From positions 1 to 41,252 of the forward strand of contig JAFRAJ010000017.1 of NCBI GenBank assembly GCA_017405465.1: DNA of 41,252 nucleotides, in the 5' to 3' direction. Of this stretch, positions 25,516-34,702 are shown in pieces (the stretch's first letter is position 1; every line of letters starts with the position of its first letter). A program made the translations under genes and the position numbers. Below the pieces are notes generated by a model. That model was not told the origin of the DNA, searched no databases, and worked only from the letters and a program-made list of their open reading frames with translations. Source of the stretch: Oscillospiraceae bacterium (GTDB lineage: Bacteria; Bacillota; Clostridia; Oscillospirales; Ruminococcaceae).

Positions 25516-28316
25516 CAGCATTGCTCATGACAGCACTGCTGATGATCACGCTGCTGCAGGGAGCAGCGTTTGCCGAGAGCGGCAATCTTGTCATGAAGGA
25601 TATGGATCAGTACTACTACAGCTTTGACAGCAGCTTTCCGGAACCGTTTGCAGGAGAGGCCAGGAACAGATCATGCCAGTTCTGGTTCGGTTCGACTCCG
25701 GCATACTGCGTGGAGTTCGGAAAGGAAGCGTCATCGGGCATGCAGTATTCCACCGATAACATGTGGGAGGGGATACCGGCGGCTGACAGACAGCTGCTCA
25801 ACTACTGCCTGATGTTCGGTTATGCGGGCTCGTGCAGATACGGAGCACAGACGTCGCAGGAGTATATGGCGACACAGGTGCTGGTGTGGAACATACTCAC
25901 ACATATGGCGGGCACCGAATGGGAGAAGAAGATCGTCGATGAGATAGCGGGAAGCACGTCGAGAGCGCAGGACGTCTACTGGATGATCAGGGAGAACGTC
26001 TATTCCGCAGGCAGGATCCCGAGTTTCTGCTCCGGGGACAGAGATACAGCCCCGGTCTACGACATGCAGAAACATCCGGATGGAGGATACGGGATCACTC
26101 TGACCGACAGCAACAGTACGCTCGCGAACTTTGACTTCAGCTCAGAGGACGCGGAAGTGACAAGAGATGGCAATACCCTGACAGTCAGGACTGAGATGAC
26201 TGACGGAGAGCTCACATTATCCGCGGTCAAACAGTTCCCGGGATGGACGGCAGGTTCCATCGCATTCTGGAGACCTTCGACAGGAGGATACCAATACATG
26301 GCTTCTCTGGATACGGGGAAAGCACCTGACCCGGTGAACGCGGTTCTGAGGCTCAGGATCCCTGCGGGAGACATAGAGATCCGCAAGACCAGCGATGACG
26401 GGAACGGCATCTCGGGCATCGGATTCACGGCGGTGTCGGAGGACGGCACAGTACTGAACGCGCTGACTGACGGCAGCGGGAAAGATTTGCTGGAAGGACT
26501 GCCTGCAGATTCGGTCTGGACGGTATCGGAGGACCCGGCGACAGTGCCTGAAGCATACAGGACAGCCGAAACACAGACTGTCAGGGTGACAGCAGGCGAA
26601 ACTGCTGTGCTCGTTTTCCACAACAGCCTTAAGACAGGAAGGGTCAGGATATTGAAAAAAGACGTATCAGATTCGGAGGAAGGCGTTCCCATGCAGGGAG
26701 TCGTATTCCAAATAGTGTCGGATAAGACCGGAAAGTCATACAGCCTGACGACAGGAAACGACGGGACGGCGATGTCTGATGAGCTGCCGCTGGGAAGCTA
26801 CACCCTTACGGAAGAGGTTCCGGAAGGATATGTGGAGACGGAACCGGTAAAGGTCACACTGCAGAAAGACGGTGAGATCTCTGAAATCAGTATCCAGAAC
26901 AGGATCTATGAGACCAGACTGACGGTAGTTAAAGCCGATACGGGTACTGATAAGAACATCGTTCTGGCAGGGACAAGATTCAGGATAACCGAAGCAGACG
27001 GAAACGCCACACACCTTTCCAAAGATGGCAGTGAGACAGTGATAGAGACTGATGAGAACGGAGAGGCAGTGCTTCCTTTCGCACTCAGATACGGAGAGTA
27101 TCTGCTGTGGGAGGAGAAAGCTCCACGGGGATATCTCCTGGCGGAAGAGCCTGTCAGGATCTCAGTGGATCCCGGAAAGGACAGCAGCGGAAGTATGACC
27201 GTTAAGTTCGCTGATGAACCTGCTACAGGTACGGTCCTTGTTGAGAAAAAGGGACTGATGCTGACTTCAGCCGAGATGACGCCGACTCAGTACGGACAGG
27301 CTTATGCCCCAGTCTGGGAGGAGAGATATCTCTCCGGAGCAGTTTTCGAAGTGACTGCAGCGGAGGACATCGTAACCGCAGACGGCACGGTAAGGCTTAA
27401 GGCAGGCGAAAAGGCGGACGAACTGACGACAGGATCTGACGGTGCGGCGGTGAGCGGACAGCTGTATCCGGGAAGGTATATGATCCGAGAGATATCAGCG
27501 CCGGAAGGTTATCACCTCATGATGGAACCTGTGTATGTTGATCTCACACCGGAAGCTGCAGTAAAGGGTGAGACTGTGTCAGTCAGCGTAAAGGATGAGC
27601 CGGTCAGCAGAAGGATCGCCTTCCGCAAGGAAATGGAAGAGAACATCTACAGCGAGGAGATCCCTTACACCGATGCAGTATTCGGACTTTACTCCATGCA
27701 GAGCTTCCGTTCACCGGAAGGAGAGAAGATCATCCCGGAAGGAGCGCTGATCGAACTGATCGTTCCGTCTGAAGACGGCAGCTGTGAAGCGTCGCTGATG
27801 CTTCCGGACGGCGATTACACCGTAAGGGAACTTAAGCCGGCGGCCGGATATGTGATGACGGATGAAGTGCTGAGCTTCACGGAAGAGGAGACCGGACAGT
27901 CAATGTATAACAGAGTGATCAGGGGAACTCTCAGAGTCCTCAAGACGGATACTTCCGGCATCAAAGCGCTCCATGGAGCAGCTTTCGAGCTGATGGCGCA
28001 GGACGGACAGAAGGTCGGGGATTACATGACCGGAGAGGACGGTACGTTCACGGTGACGGACCTCCCGTTCGGGACATACGTCCTCAGGGAGACTGCCGCA
28101 CCCGAGGGATACAGAAAGAGCGGTGATGACATAGAGTTCATGATCACCGGCGACGGGGAGACGGTAGAGCTCAACGTCCTGAACGAGTTCGTTCCCGTGC
28201 CCCAGACAGACGGACGCTATCCCGCAGGAAAGATAGCAGCCTCCGTTCTGGCAGGCACCGCGGTGCTGGTATCAGGAGCGGCTCTGATACTGCGCAGGAG
28301 GAAGAGGATTGACTGA
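25494..28316 (+). CDS. Thioester-domain SpaA/Cna_B surface adhesin
   Basis: About 940 residues from ATG 25494, which has GGAG seven bases before; ATG 25488 is too close to it. A signal peptide (cleavage after AFA) is followed by a thioester (TQXA) domain: Cys in PAYCVEFG (residue 72) and Gln in ATQVLVWNIL (128) form the covalent Cys-Gln bond used to bind host amines. Six SpaA/Cna_B domains follow, each opened by a Lys strand (RKTSDD, LKKDVS, VKADTG, VEKKGL, FRKEME, LKTDTS) and mostly closed by E-x-P-E-G-Y-type blocks. These form isopeptide bonds. The end has VPQTDG, a hydrophobic helix and RRRKR, the sorting signal for the adjacent sortase. Confidence 0.9.
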   Translation: MDIIRKLTALLMTALLMITLLQGAAFAESGNLVMKDMDQYYYSFDSSFPEPFAGEARNRSCQFWFGSTPAYCVEFGKEASSGMQYSTDNMWEGIPAADRQLLNYCLMFGYAGSCRYGAQTSQEYMATQVLVWNILTHMAGTEWEKKIVDEIAGSTSRAQDVYWMIRENVYSAGRIPSFCSGDRDTAPVYDMQKHPDGGYGITLTDSNSTLANFDFSSEDAEVTRDGNTLTVRTEMTDGELTLSAVKQFPGWTAGSIAFWRPSTGGYQYMASLDTGKAPDPVNAVLRLRIPAGDIEIRKTSDDGNGISGIGFTAVSEDGTVLNALTDGSGKDLLEGLPADSVWTVSEDPATVPEAYRTAETQTVRVTAGETAVLVFHNSLKTGRVRILKKDVSDSEEGVPMQGVVFQIVSDKTGKSYSLTTGNDGTAMSDELPLGSYTLTEEVPEGYVETEPVKVTLQKDGEISEISIQNRIYETRLTVVKADTGTDKNIVLAGTRFRITEADGNATHLSKDGSETVIETDENGEAVLPFALRYGEYLLWEEKAPRGYLLAEEPVRISVDPGKDSSGSMTVKFADEPATGTVLVEKKGLMLTSAEMTPTQYGQAYAPVWEERYLSGAVFEVTAAEDIVTADGTVRLKAGEKADELTTGSDGAAVSGQLYPGRYMIREISAPEGYHLMMEPVYVDLTPEAAVKGETVSVSVKDEPVSRRIAFRKEMEENIYSEEIPYTDAVFGLYSMQSFRSPEGEKIIPEGALIELIVPSEDGSCEASLMLPDGDYTVRELKPAAGYVMTDEVLSFTEEETGQSMYNRVIRGTLRVLKTDTSGIKALHGAAFELMAQDGQKVGDYMTGEDGTFTVTDLPFGTYVLRETAAPEGYRKSGDDIEFMITGDGETVELNVLNEFVPVPQTDGRYPAGKIAASVLAGTAVLVSGAALILRRRKRID

Positions 28317-29064
28317 CCGCACGGCAGGGATCCTGGTGACGGTATTCCTTGCAGGCGCCGCCGCACTGGCGGCGCTGCTGCCGGGACAGCTTGAGAGAGC
28401 AGGCGAACTTAAGAGGGGGAGAGAAATATATATGGAGATCAGAAGAGAAGCGCAGGCCGCGGTACAGGACGACACCCGGAGTATTGAAGACGGAATGACC
28501 GGAGTCCTTGACACCGCGATGAAGAGCATAAACAAAGACTATACCGGATGGATAGAGATACCGGGAACGGGGATCTCATATCCGATGGTACAGACAGACA
28601 ACAACGATGAGTACCTCAAAAAGGACTTCGAAGGCAGGGACTATGCGGGAGGATCGATCTTCCTGGACTGCAGGTGCGCCGGGGATCTGGATGAGAAGAA
28701 CACCATGATCTACGGTCATTGCATGAGGGACGGCAGCATGTTCACTGACCTGCAGAGATTCCTCGACAGGGATTTCCTCAGGAATACAGGAACGGTGCTG
28801 ATCACAAAAGGAGGATACAGATACGTCTACAGGATATTCTCCGCATTCGTGGCAAAGCCGGAGGAGGACTGCTTCCGGGTGGAGTTCCCGTCGGATTATG
28901 ACTACGGAAAATGGCTGGAGAGACAGAAGGAACGCTCCCAGGTGGAGACAGCAGTCTATCCGGACAGATCGGACAGGATCATAACGATGGTCACATGCCA
29001 TGCAGACGGAAGCAGAAGATGTGTAGTGCAGGCAGTGCTGACAGGAACAGAGGAGGCGGACTGA
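28309..29064 (+). CDS. Class B sortase
   Basis: 251 residues from TTG 28309 (AGGAGG upstream), overlapping the adhesin stop by eight bases. An N-terminal membrane helix is followed by the sortase barrel. Catalytic H137 (MIYGHC), C230 (MVTCH) and an Arg (R236 or R237, DGSRRC) are in place, and the helix before them marks class B. It should join the adhesin at its VPQTD signal to the cell wall or lipid II. It is dedicated to that adhesin by position. Confidence 0.92.
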   Translation: MTDRTAGILVTVFLAGAAALAALLPGQLERAGELKRGREIYMEIRREAQAAVQDDTRSIEDGMTGVLDTAMKSINKDYTGWIEIPGTGISYPMVQTDNNDEYLKKDFEGRDYAGGSIFLDCRCAGDLDEKNTMIYGHCMRDGSMFTDLQRFLDRDFLRNTGTVLITKGGYRYVYRIFSAFVAKPEEDCFRVEFPSDYDYGKWLERQKERSQVETAVYPDRSDRIITMVTCHADGSRRCVVQAVLTGTEEAD

Positions 29065-29065
29065 C

Positions 29066-29821
29066 ATGCCGAACCATATTTACAACAGGATAAGGCTCTA
29101 CACCGATGAAGAGACCAGGACCAGGATAATCCATGACGTCATGAATGACGAGGACGGACCGGGAAGCATCGATTTCGAGAAGCTGATCCCGATGCCGAAG
29201 AGCCTGGATATAACGGACGGAAGCATGACCGACATGGGTGAGAAGCTCTATGCAATGTACGTGAACAGACTGGCTGAGAGCGCCGGCAGAGCAGATGACG
29301 AAACAGTGAGGAGCGTAAGGGAGAGCGTCACCGGCGGAGATCCCGTGCTGGAAGACAGGCTGGATCTCGGAGAGAAGGCTGCCAGGAACAGACAGCTCTA
29401 CGGCCACAGAAGCTGGTACAGCTGGAGCATCGACAACTGGGGCACCAAGTGGAACGCATATACCCTCGGCGAGGAACCGCCGCAGGACGGGACCATAGCC
29501 TTCTACACTGCATGGAACGCTCCGATCCCTGTCATTGAGGAGCTCTCAGAGAGATATCCGCATGTCAGCATGATGCTGGAATATGCGGATGAGGATGCGG
29601 GAAGCAATGTCGGAAGGATCACATACAGAGCCGGCATCGTCATCGACAAAGATATACCTGACTGCGGCAGCGTGAAGGCGTACGAGATGTTCTCCGACAT
29701 CACCGGTACCAGACTGTCGGATCTGGGACTGGTATATGACAGCAAGGCGGGAAACTATGTCTACAGGCAGGACATCGATCCCGGAAGAGATCCTTCCGGC
29801 AGGGAAGGACTGCAGCTTTAG
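29066..29821 (+). CDS. Api92/YubB-like protein
   Basis: 251 residues. NHIYNRIRLYTDEE at the start, then FEKLIPMPKSLD and the conserved WYSWSIDNWGTKWNAY and FYTAWNAPIPVIEELSERYP blocks identify the ferredoxin-like Api92/YubB family carried by conjugative elements and plasmids. Function unknown, cytoplasmic. GAGGAGG lies before the ATG. Confidence 0.85.
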   Translation: MPNHIYNRIRLYTDEETRTRIIHDVMNDEDGPGSIDFEKLIPMPKSLDITDGSMTDMGEKLYAMYVNRLAESAGRADDETVRSVRESVTGGDPVLEDRLDLGEKAARNRQLYGHRSWYSWSIDNWGTKWNAYTLGEEPPQDGTIAFYTAWNAPIPVIEELSERYPHVSMMLEYADEDAGSNVGRITYRAGIVIDKDIPDCGSVKAYEMFSDITGTRLSDLGLVYDSKAGNYVYRQDIDPGRDPSGREGLQL

Positions 29822-29830
29822 GAGATGCGG

Positions 29831-30073
29831 ATGTACAGATTTACGGTGGAGTATCTCAGAAAGCTTTATGCTCCGGGAACGAGGATATGTGTCGACGGAA
29901 TGGAGCCCTTTCCGGGCTCCATTCCGAGAGGCACCAGAGGAACGGTGCTGTCTGTGGATGACAGAGGCAGCATCAACTGCAGATTCGACAACGGCTGCGT
30001 CATGGGGCTCATCCCCGGAAAGGACAGGTATCACAGGGTGACGCCCCGCAGGGATCTGCGGTACGAGAGATGA
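29831..30073 (+). CDS. DUF4314 protein
   Basis: 80 residues from ATG 29831 (GGAG upstream; ATG 29825 is an alternative). The APGTRICVDGMEPFPGSIPRG and GTVLSVDDRGSINCRFDNG layout with LIPGKDRYHRV matches DUF4314, a small SH3-like beta protein found in Tn1549-type elements. Role unknown. Confidence 0.85.
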   Translation: MYRFTVEYLRKLYAPGTRICVDGMEPFPGSIPRGTRGTVLSVDDRGSINCRFDNGCVMGLIPGKDRYHRVTPRRDLRYER

Positions 30074-30089
30074 GGAGGTGGAGAAGTAA

Positions 30090-31076
30090 ATGGCTAGACC
30101 GGAAAGCAGGGAACAGTACAGACAGACTGTCACGGAAGCCTTCCTGCACGCGCTGGAAGAGGACGGTCTGGGCTGGAAAAAGAGGTGGGAGAGCGGCGCC
30201 GAGGCACCACTGAACGGAGTGACGGGAAGGGCATACAGCGGCATAAACCGATTCTGGCTGTCGCTCACCGCTGCGGCTAACGGATGGAAGGACCCCAGAT
30301 GGGTGACGATGACACAGATCATGGACCGCCAGAACAGATATCACAAAGGGCAGACCTGGCATCTGCAGAAGGGCTCAAGGGCGACATATGTGGAGTACTG
30401 GTACAGATACGACTGCGCGGCGGGAAGAATCGTCACATGGAAGGAATATTCGGACATGACCGCTTCGGGCAGGGATCCGGACGAGTTCCGCATGGTACCG
30501 AGATACACGGCCGTCTTCAACGCGAGCCAGATAGACGGCATCGGACCGTACGAGAAAGCCCTGTCAGGGGAAGAGCAGCAGGACGAGCTGATCGACGGCA
30601 TCGCGGCAGGCCTTGGGGTATCGATAACCTATGACGGAGGGGACAGCGCATTCTACAGTCTGGAGACGGACAGCATCCATCTTCCTGAAAAGGAGAGATT
30701 CCGCTCACAGGAAGCGCTCAACGCGGTGACGCTGCATGAGCTGGCCCACGCGACAGGCCATCCGGGAAGACTGGGGAGGGTCATGAGAGGAGACAGAAGC
30801 AGGGACAACTATGCCTATGAGGAACTGGTGGCAGAGATCGCATCAGCCTTCGTGAGCTATTCCCTGGCGTCGGAGATGACGGATGAGATGATGGAGTCCC
30901 ATAAGGCCTACGTAAAGGCGTGGATCGCGGTGCTGAAAGAGCAGCCCGACACTCTCATGAGAGCCGTGAGGGATGCTCAGAAGGCAGCGGACATGATGGA
31001 GAGCTGCAGGGAGAGACTGCCTGAGCTGGTGTTCCCGGAACAGGACAGGATGCCTGTGATGGCCATGCAGCTGTGA
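30090..31076 (+). CDS. ArdC-type antirestriction / ssDNA-binding zincin protein
   Basis: 328 residues. The N-terminal half is the ArdC ssDNA-binding domain (ESGAEAPLNGVTGRAYSGIN, then WVTMTQIMDRQNRYHKGQTW). The C-terminal half is a zinc peptidase-like domain with HELAHATGH at about residue 216. In known systems ArdC protects entering single-stranded DNA from restriction. GGAGGTGG precedes the ATG. It is one of the transfer-region genes. Confidence 0.9.
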   Translation: MARPESREQYRQTVTEAFLHALEEDGLGWKKRWESGAEAPLNGVTGRAYSGINRFWLSLTAAANGWKDPRWVTMTQIMDRQNRYHKGQTWHLQKGSRATYVEYWYRYDCAAGRIVTWKEYSDMTASGRDPDEFRMVPRYTAVFNASQIDGIGPYEKALSGEEQQDELIDGIAAGLGVSITYDGGDSAFYSLETDSIHLPEKERFRSQEALNAVTLHELAHATGHPGRLGRVMRGDRSRDNYAYEELVAEIASAFVSYSLASEMTDEMMESHKAYVKAWIAVLKEQPDTLMRAVRDAQKAADMMESCRERLPELVFPEQDRMPVMAMQL

Positions 31077-31089
31077 GGAGGTGATTCTT

Positions 31090-32064
31090 ATGGGATACAT
31101 ACCCAGGGAAAGAGTGGAGCAGGCGGCTTCGGTGACCCTGCTGGATTACCTGAAGAGCAGGGATCCGGAGAGCCTGGTGGATCTCGGAGGAGGGAACTGG
31201 TGTCTGAAGCAGCATGATTCCCTTAAGATGAGCAACGGAAAGTGGTACTGGTTCTCAAGAGGCTACGGAGGACACAGTGCGCTGGACTTTCTGATAAAGG
31301 CGGAGGGAATGACTCTGCCTCAGGCAGTAGGCGAGCTTACGGGAGCGGAGACGGAGAAGCAGTTCATAGGGGTGCAGGAGAAGGAGAAAAAGGATCTTGT
31401 GCTTCCGGAAGCATCCTCCGACTGCTCACAGGCCGCAGCCTATCTCAGGAAGAGAGGGATAAGCAGCAGGCTCATCAGCTACTGTATTGATAACGGACTG
31501 TTATATCAGTCAAAAGAATTCCGAAATGTAGTATTTGTCGGTAAGGACCGAGAGGACGTGCCCCGCTTTGCAGCGGTGCGCAGCATATACGGTCCCTACA
31601 GAGGAGACGTGAAAGGCAGCGACAAGCGCTTCTCCTTCCGGATAAAAGGAGAAGGACAGATAACGGAGCTTCATATATTCGAAGCCGCAATAGATCTGCT
31701 GAGCTGGCTGACGCTTATGGAATACCGCGGAGAGGACACGCAGGGGAAGATGTTCCTTTCTCTTTCCGGAGTGTCAGGGACCGGGAAAAAGCTTCCCGCA
31801 GCCCTGCAGGAGGCTCTGGACGAGGAGAAGAGCATCAGGACAGCGGTCACTCATCTGGACCGGGACGAAGCCGGGAAGAGGGCAGTGCAGAACATCATGG
31901 AGACGCTCGGCGGAACACTGGAAGTCAGGGACGAGCCGCCTGATACCGGTAAGGACGTGAACGACATGCTGATGGCATATGTTTACGGTATCGATACCAC
32001 AGCAAAAGGAAGTAAGGAGATGCACGGCGGAAAGCCGCGGAATGAGGAGGAGAAAGAGATATGA
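31090..32064 (+). CDS. DUF3991 / Toprim domain protein (primase-like)
   Basis: About 324 residues from ATG 31090, with GAGGAGGTG upstream. The N-terminal DUF3991 domain (GNWCLKQHDSLKMSNGKWYW .. GGHSALDFL) resembles the primase zinc and DNA-binding module. The C-terminal Toprim domain shows the acidic pairs in LHIFEAAIDLLSW and VTHLDRDEAG. It is carried by nearly all Tn1549-like elements and may prime the complementary strand after transfer. Confidence 0.88.
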   Translation: MGYIPRERVEQAASVTLLDYLKSRDPESLVDLGGGNWCLKQHDSLKMSNGKWYWFSRGYGGHSALDFLIKAEGMTLPQAVGELTGAETEKQFIGVQEKEKKDLVLPEASSDCSQAAAYLRKRGISSRLISYCIDNGLLYQSKEFRNVVFVGKDREDVPRFAAVRSIYGPYRGDVKGSDKRFSFRIKGEGQITELHIFEAAIDLLSWLTLMEYRGEDTQGKMFLSLSGVSGTGKKLPAALQEALDEEKSIRTAVTHLDRDEAGKRAVQNIMETLGGTLEVRDEPPDTGKDVNDMLMAYVYGIDTTAKGSKEMHGGKPRNEEEKEI

Positions 32065-32270
32065 CTACGGAAAAGGATTTCATGGCAATGGAGAAACAGA
32101 TAAGCGAGATGACTCGGGATTTCCTGCTGGAGATGAGTGACGCAGTAAATGAGTTCGAAGATCTGATGAGAACGTATATCGGCCATCTCAGGGACGTTTA
32201 CGTCCTGACGGAACAGATCAGCAGGGAACTTGAGAACATGTTCTATCTCAGACAGGAGATCTTCGATTGA
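32061..32270 (+). CDS. Small coiled-coil protein
   Basis: 69 residues with heptad-like Leu/Ile spacing throughout (MEKQISEMTRDFLLEMSDAV .. LTEQISRELENMFYL). No family is recognised. AGGAGG precedes the ATG, and it overlaps both the preceding gene and the TTG of the next by four bases, so it is part of a translationally coupled string. Confidence 0.7.
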   Translation: MTTEKDFMAMEKQISEMTRDFLLEMSDAVNEFEDLMRTYIGHLRDVYVLTEQISRELENMFYLRQEIFD

Positions 32271-32590
32271 GAGGGAAAAGGAGCACTGAAAAGCGTCTCA
32301 GAGAGATAAAGGTCAGGTTCAATGACGCAGAGTTTGAGAAGCTGATGGAAGAGACTGCACGGTCAGGGCTTTCGAGGGAGGACTTCTGCCGCAGGATACT
32401 GGCAGGAGCAGAAGTCACCGCGGCGCATCCGGAAGACCTCAGCAGGGCGATAGTGCGTCTGAGAGACGCAGAGCAGATGATCATAAGGTCGGCAGGCAGG
32501 AACGGAATGGAACTGGATGCCGGCGGCACTGACAGCCTGCTCATGACTCTGTATGAGGCGGAGAAGGATATAGCCGCTTCCTGCGGCTGA
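32267..32590 (+). CDS. MobC-like relaxosome accessory protein
   Basis: 107 residues from TTG 32267. REIKVRFNDAEFEKLMEETARSG followed by SREDFCRRILAG is the ribbon-helix-helix pattern of MobC/NikA-type proteins that bind oriT and help the relaxase. It overlaps its neighbours by four bases and one base, which fits coupling with the relaxase. Confidence 0.85.
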   Translation: MRGKRSTEKRLREIKVRFNDAEFEKLMEETARSGLSREDFCRRILAGAEVTAAHPEDLSRAIVRLRDAEQMIIRSAGRNGMELDAGGTDSLLMTLYEAEKDIAASCG

Positions 32591-33810
32591 TGGCTGTTAC
32601 GTATATACGTTCCGTGAGAGGAGATCCCGCAAGGACGATACGCTACGCCGCGGATCCGGAGAAGACCAGGGGAGAAAGAGAGCTGGTCACCGGGATAAAC
32701 TGCATATCGGATCTGGCGCAGCAGCAGTTCGCGCAGACCTCACTTTGGTGGGGGAAGGAGGACGGAGTCAGGTGCTATCACCTCTACCAGTCCTTCTCCT
32801 CCGGGGAGATAGTGCCTGAAGAGGCTAACAGGATTGGAACTGAACTCGTGACGCGGTTGTGGGGAAACAGATTCGAAGCCGTGGTGGCGACTCACTGCAA
32901 TACCGATACCGTGCATAACCATATAGTGATCAATGCCGTTTCCTTTAAGGACGGCAGGAAGTTCGAGAATTCCAGAGGGACATATCCGATGATCCGTGTG
33001 GAATCGGACAGGATATGCCGTGAGCACGGGCTCTCAGTCGTGACTGAGCCCAGAGGCAGGAGGGAGAACTGGAAGGAGAGACAGGCGGAGAAGCGCGGAC
33101 TTCCCACAGTGAGGGGAACTGTCCGCAACGACATCGACGCAGCGGTCGCATCATCGAGGACGTGGAACGATTTTCTCCGCTTTCTGAGGGAGAGAGGATA
33201 TGAGTTCAGCCCGCCTGAGGAGGACAGCGCATCCGGAAAGGGACCGGGTCTCAGACCTAGGGGAGCTTCCGGGTACTTCCGGTATGAGAACCTGGGAGCT
33301 GATTACGCTCCGGATGAGATCAGAGAGAGGATTCTTTCCGATATCGAGTATGTCCCGCAGCGCGGAAGAAAGATGACCCGCTTGATACGCGAGTCTGACA
33401 TCATGCCTCTTGAGGAATATGTGCGTTTCCTGAGCGGGGCCTTCAGGGATCCGGCTTCCCACGGGATCATAACGCTGGATATGAGAAAGGACATGACGAG
33501 ACTGGAGAGATACTCAAAGACTCTTGAACGGCTGAAGGACAGAGGCATCTCATCTCCCGGACAGCTGAAGGCGGAGAAGGAGAAGCTGAAAGCTGAACTG
33601 GCGTCTCTGGATCCGGACGAGAGGGGAACGGACGCGGAGAAGGAGCTCAGGACAAGGCTCAGGGAAGCCGAGCAGGCAGAGCAGGAGATGCAGCTCGCAG
33701 AGCAGAGACTCAGGGAAGCGGCTGCACTGCAGGAAGAGTCCGAGAGAGAAGAGAGACAGAGAGAGGAGGACAGATGGCATACACACAGGACGCAGCAGAC
33801 CAGGTGGTGA
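32590..33810 (+). CDS. MOBP-type relaxase of the conjugative element
   Basis: 406 residues. The catalytic Tyr is one of Y5 or Y19 (YIRSVRGDPARTIRYAADPEKT region). The metal His triad is H102 with H109-N-H111 (THCNTDTVHNHIVINAVSF), as in MOBP relaxases of Tn1549-type elements. The last 130 residues are a charged coiled coil. It nicks oriT and pilots the strand; its own oriT was not located with confidence. ATG overlaps the MobC-like stop. Confidence 0.9.
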   Translation: MAVTYIRSVRGDPARTIRYAADPEKTRGERELVTGINCISDLAQQQFAQTSLWWGKEDGVRCYHLYQSFSSGEIVPEEANRIGTELVTRLWGNRFEAVVATHCNTDTVHNHIVINAVSFKDGRKFENSRGTYPMIRVESDRICREHGLSVVTEPRGRRENWKERQAEKRGLPTVRGTVRNDIDAAVASSRTWNDFLRFLRERGYEFSPPEEDSASGKGPGLRPRGASGYFRYENLGADYAPDEIRERILSDIEYVPQRGRKMTRLIRESDIMPLEEYVRFLSGAFRDPASHGIITLDMRKDMTRLERYSKTLERLKDRGISSPGQLKAEKEKLKAELASLDPDERGTDAEKELRTRLREAEQAEQEMQLAEQRLREAAALQEESEREERQREEDRWHTHRTQQTRW

Positions 33811-34475
33811 AGCTGGCCATAAGGAGCATGGGGACCATCGCTGAGGTGGCGGGAAGAAGCGCTGCCAGAGCGGCGAAACTGATATATGACGTCCTCCGGG
33901 ACGAGAGGAACAGCTCCGGAAAGACCAGACTGTCAAGACTGGTGAAGTCAGGAAAGCAGCTCAAGGTGTTCGCGGTGCTTGATGAGGACCTTGAGATGTT
34001 CTGCAGGGAAGCCAGAAAGTACGCAGTGCAGTACTGTGTACTCAAAGACAGGACCGTCGGAGACGGGACAACGGATATCCTGGTCAAAGCGGAGGATGCG
34101 GGAAAGATCAACCGCATATATGAAAGGTTCAGTCTGGCTGTGGTTGACACAGAAGCAGTGCTGCAGAACATAAACAGAGCGAGGGAGAAGGAGAGCTTTC
34201 TCTACAGACTCACGGAAGAGGATCTGGGAAGCAGAGGAGGAAGAGAGCAAAACCCCGCAGAGGCAGAGACCGCGGACGCCCGTCGGTCCGAGCCAGTCTT
34301 GAGAAATGGAGAGGTCCCTGAGACGGGCGTTCCTCCCGAAGTGACACGTCCTTCTGTCAGGAAAGCGCTGGAGGATATACGAAACGAGAGGAAGAACAAG
34401 GCAGGAAGATCTCCCGAAGCGCCGCAGAAGAGCGAACTGGCGCGCAGGGTCTCCGAGAGGGGACATGAGAAATGA
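33774..34475 (+). CDS. PcfB-like (DUF3801) protein
   Basis: 233 residues. The N-terminal 150 (YTQDAADQVVKLAIRSMGTI .. LKVFAVLDEDLEMFCREARKY) match PcfB of pCF10-like and Tn1549-like elements, which links relaxosome and coupling protein. The rest is a disordered Arg/Glu/Pro-rich tail. It overlaps the relaxase end by 37 bases; GAGGAGG precedes the ATG. Confidence 0.88.
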   Translation: MAYTQDAADQVVKLAIRSMGTIAEVAGRSAARAAKLIYDVLRDERNSSGKTRLSRLVKSGKQLKVFAVLDEDLEMFCREARKYAVQYCVLKDRTVGDGTTDILVKAEDAGKINRIYERFSLAVVDTEAVLQNINRAREKESFLYRLTEEDLGSRGGREQNPAEAETADARRSEPVLRNGEVPETGVPPEVTRPSVRKALEDIRNERKNKAGRSPEAPQKSELARRVSERGHEK

Positions 34476-34489
34476 GGAGGAACAGCGAG

Positions 34490-34702
34490 ATGAACGATGA
34501 CAGAGAAAAGACTTACATGCTGAAGATCAGTCCGTTTCAGAGAAGACTCATGATAAACGGACTCAATGAATACCTTACCCTGCTGGCGGAGAGAGGCCAG
34601 CCTGTGGAAGATATCTGCGATCTTCTCACAGAAGTGATAAACATTCAGGAACAGAGCGGAACGACCAGGAGGGGGCTCTTTGCCGGTATCAGAAGGCGTT
34701 AG
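34490..34702 (+). CDS. Small transfer-region protein
   Basis: 70 residues from ATG 34490 (AGGAGG nine bases before; ATG 34472 is an alternative). A helical protein: LKISPFQRRLMINGLNEYL then LLTEVINIQEQSG. No family beyond position; small proteins here in related elements are uncharacterised. It overlaps the coupling protein start by 23 bases. Confidence 0.72.
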   Translation: MNDDREKTYMLKISPFQRRLMINGLNEYLTLLAERGQPVEDICDLLTEVINIQEQSGTTRRGLFAGIRRR

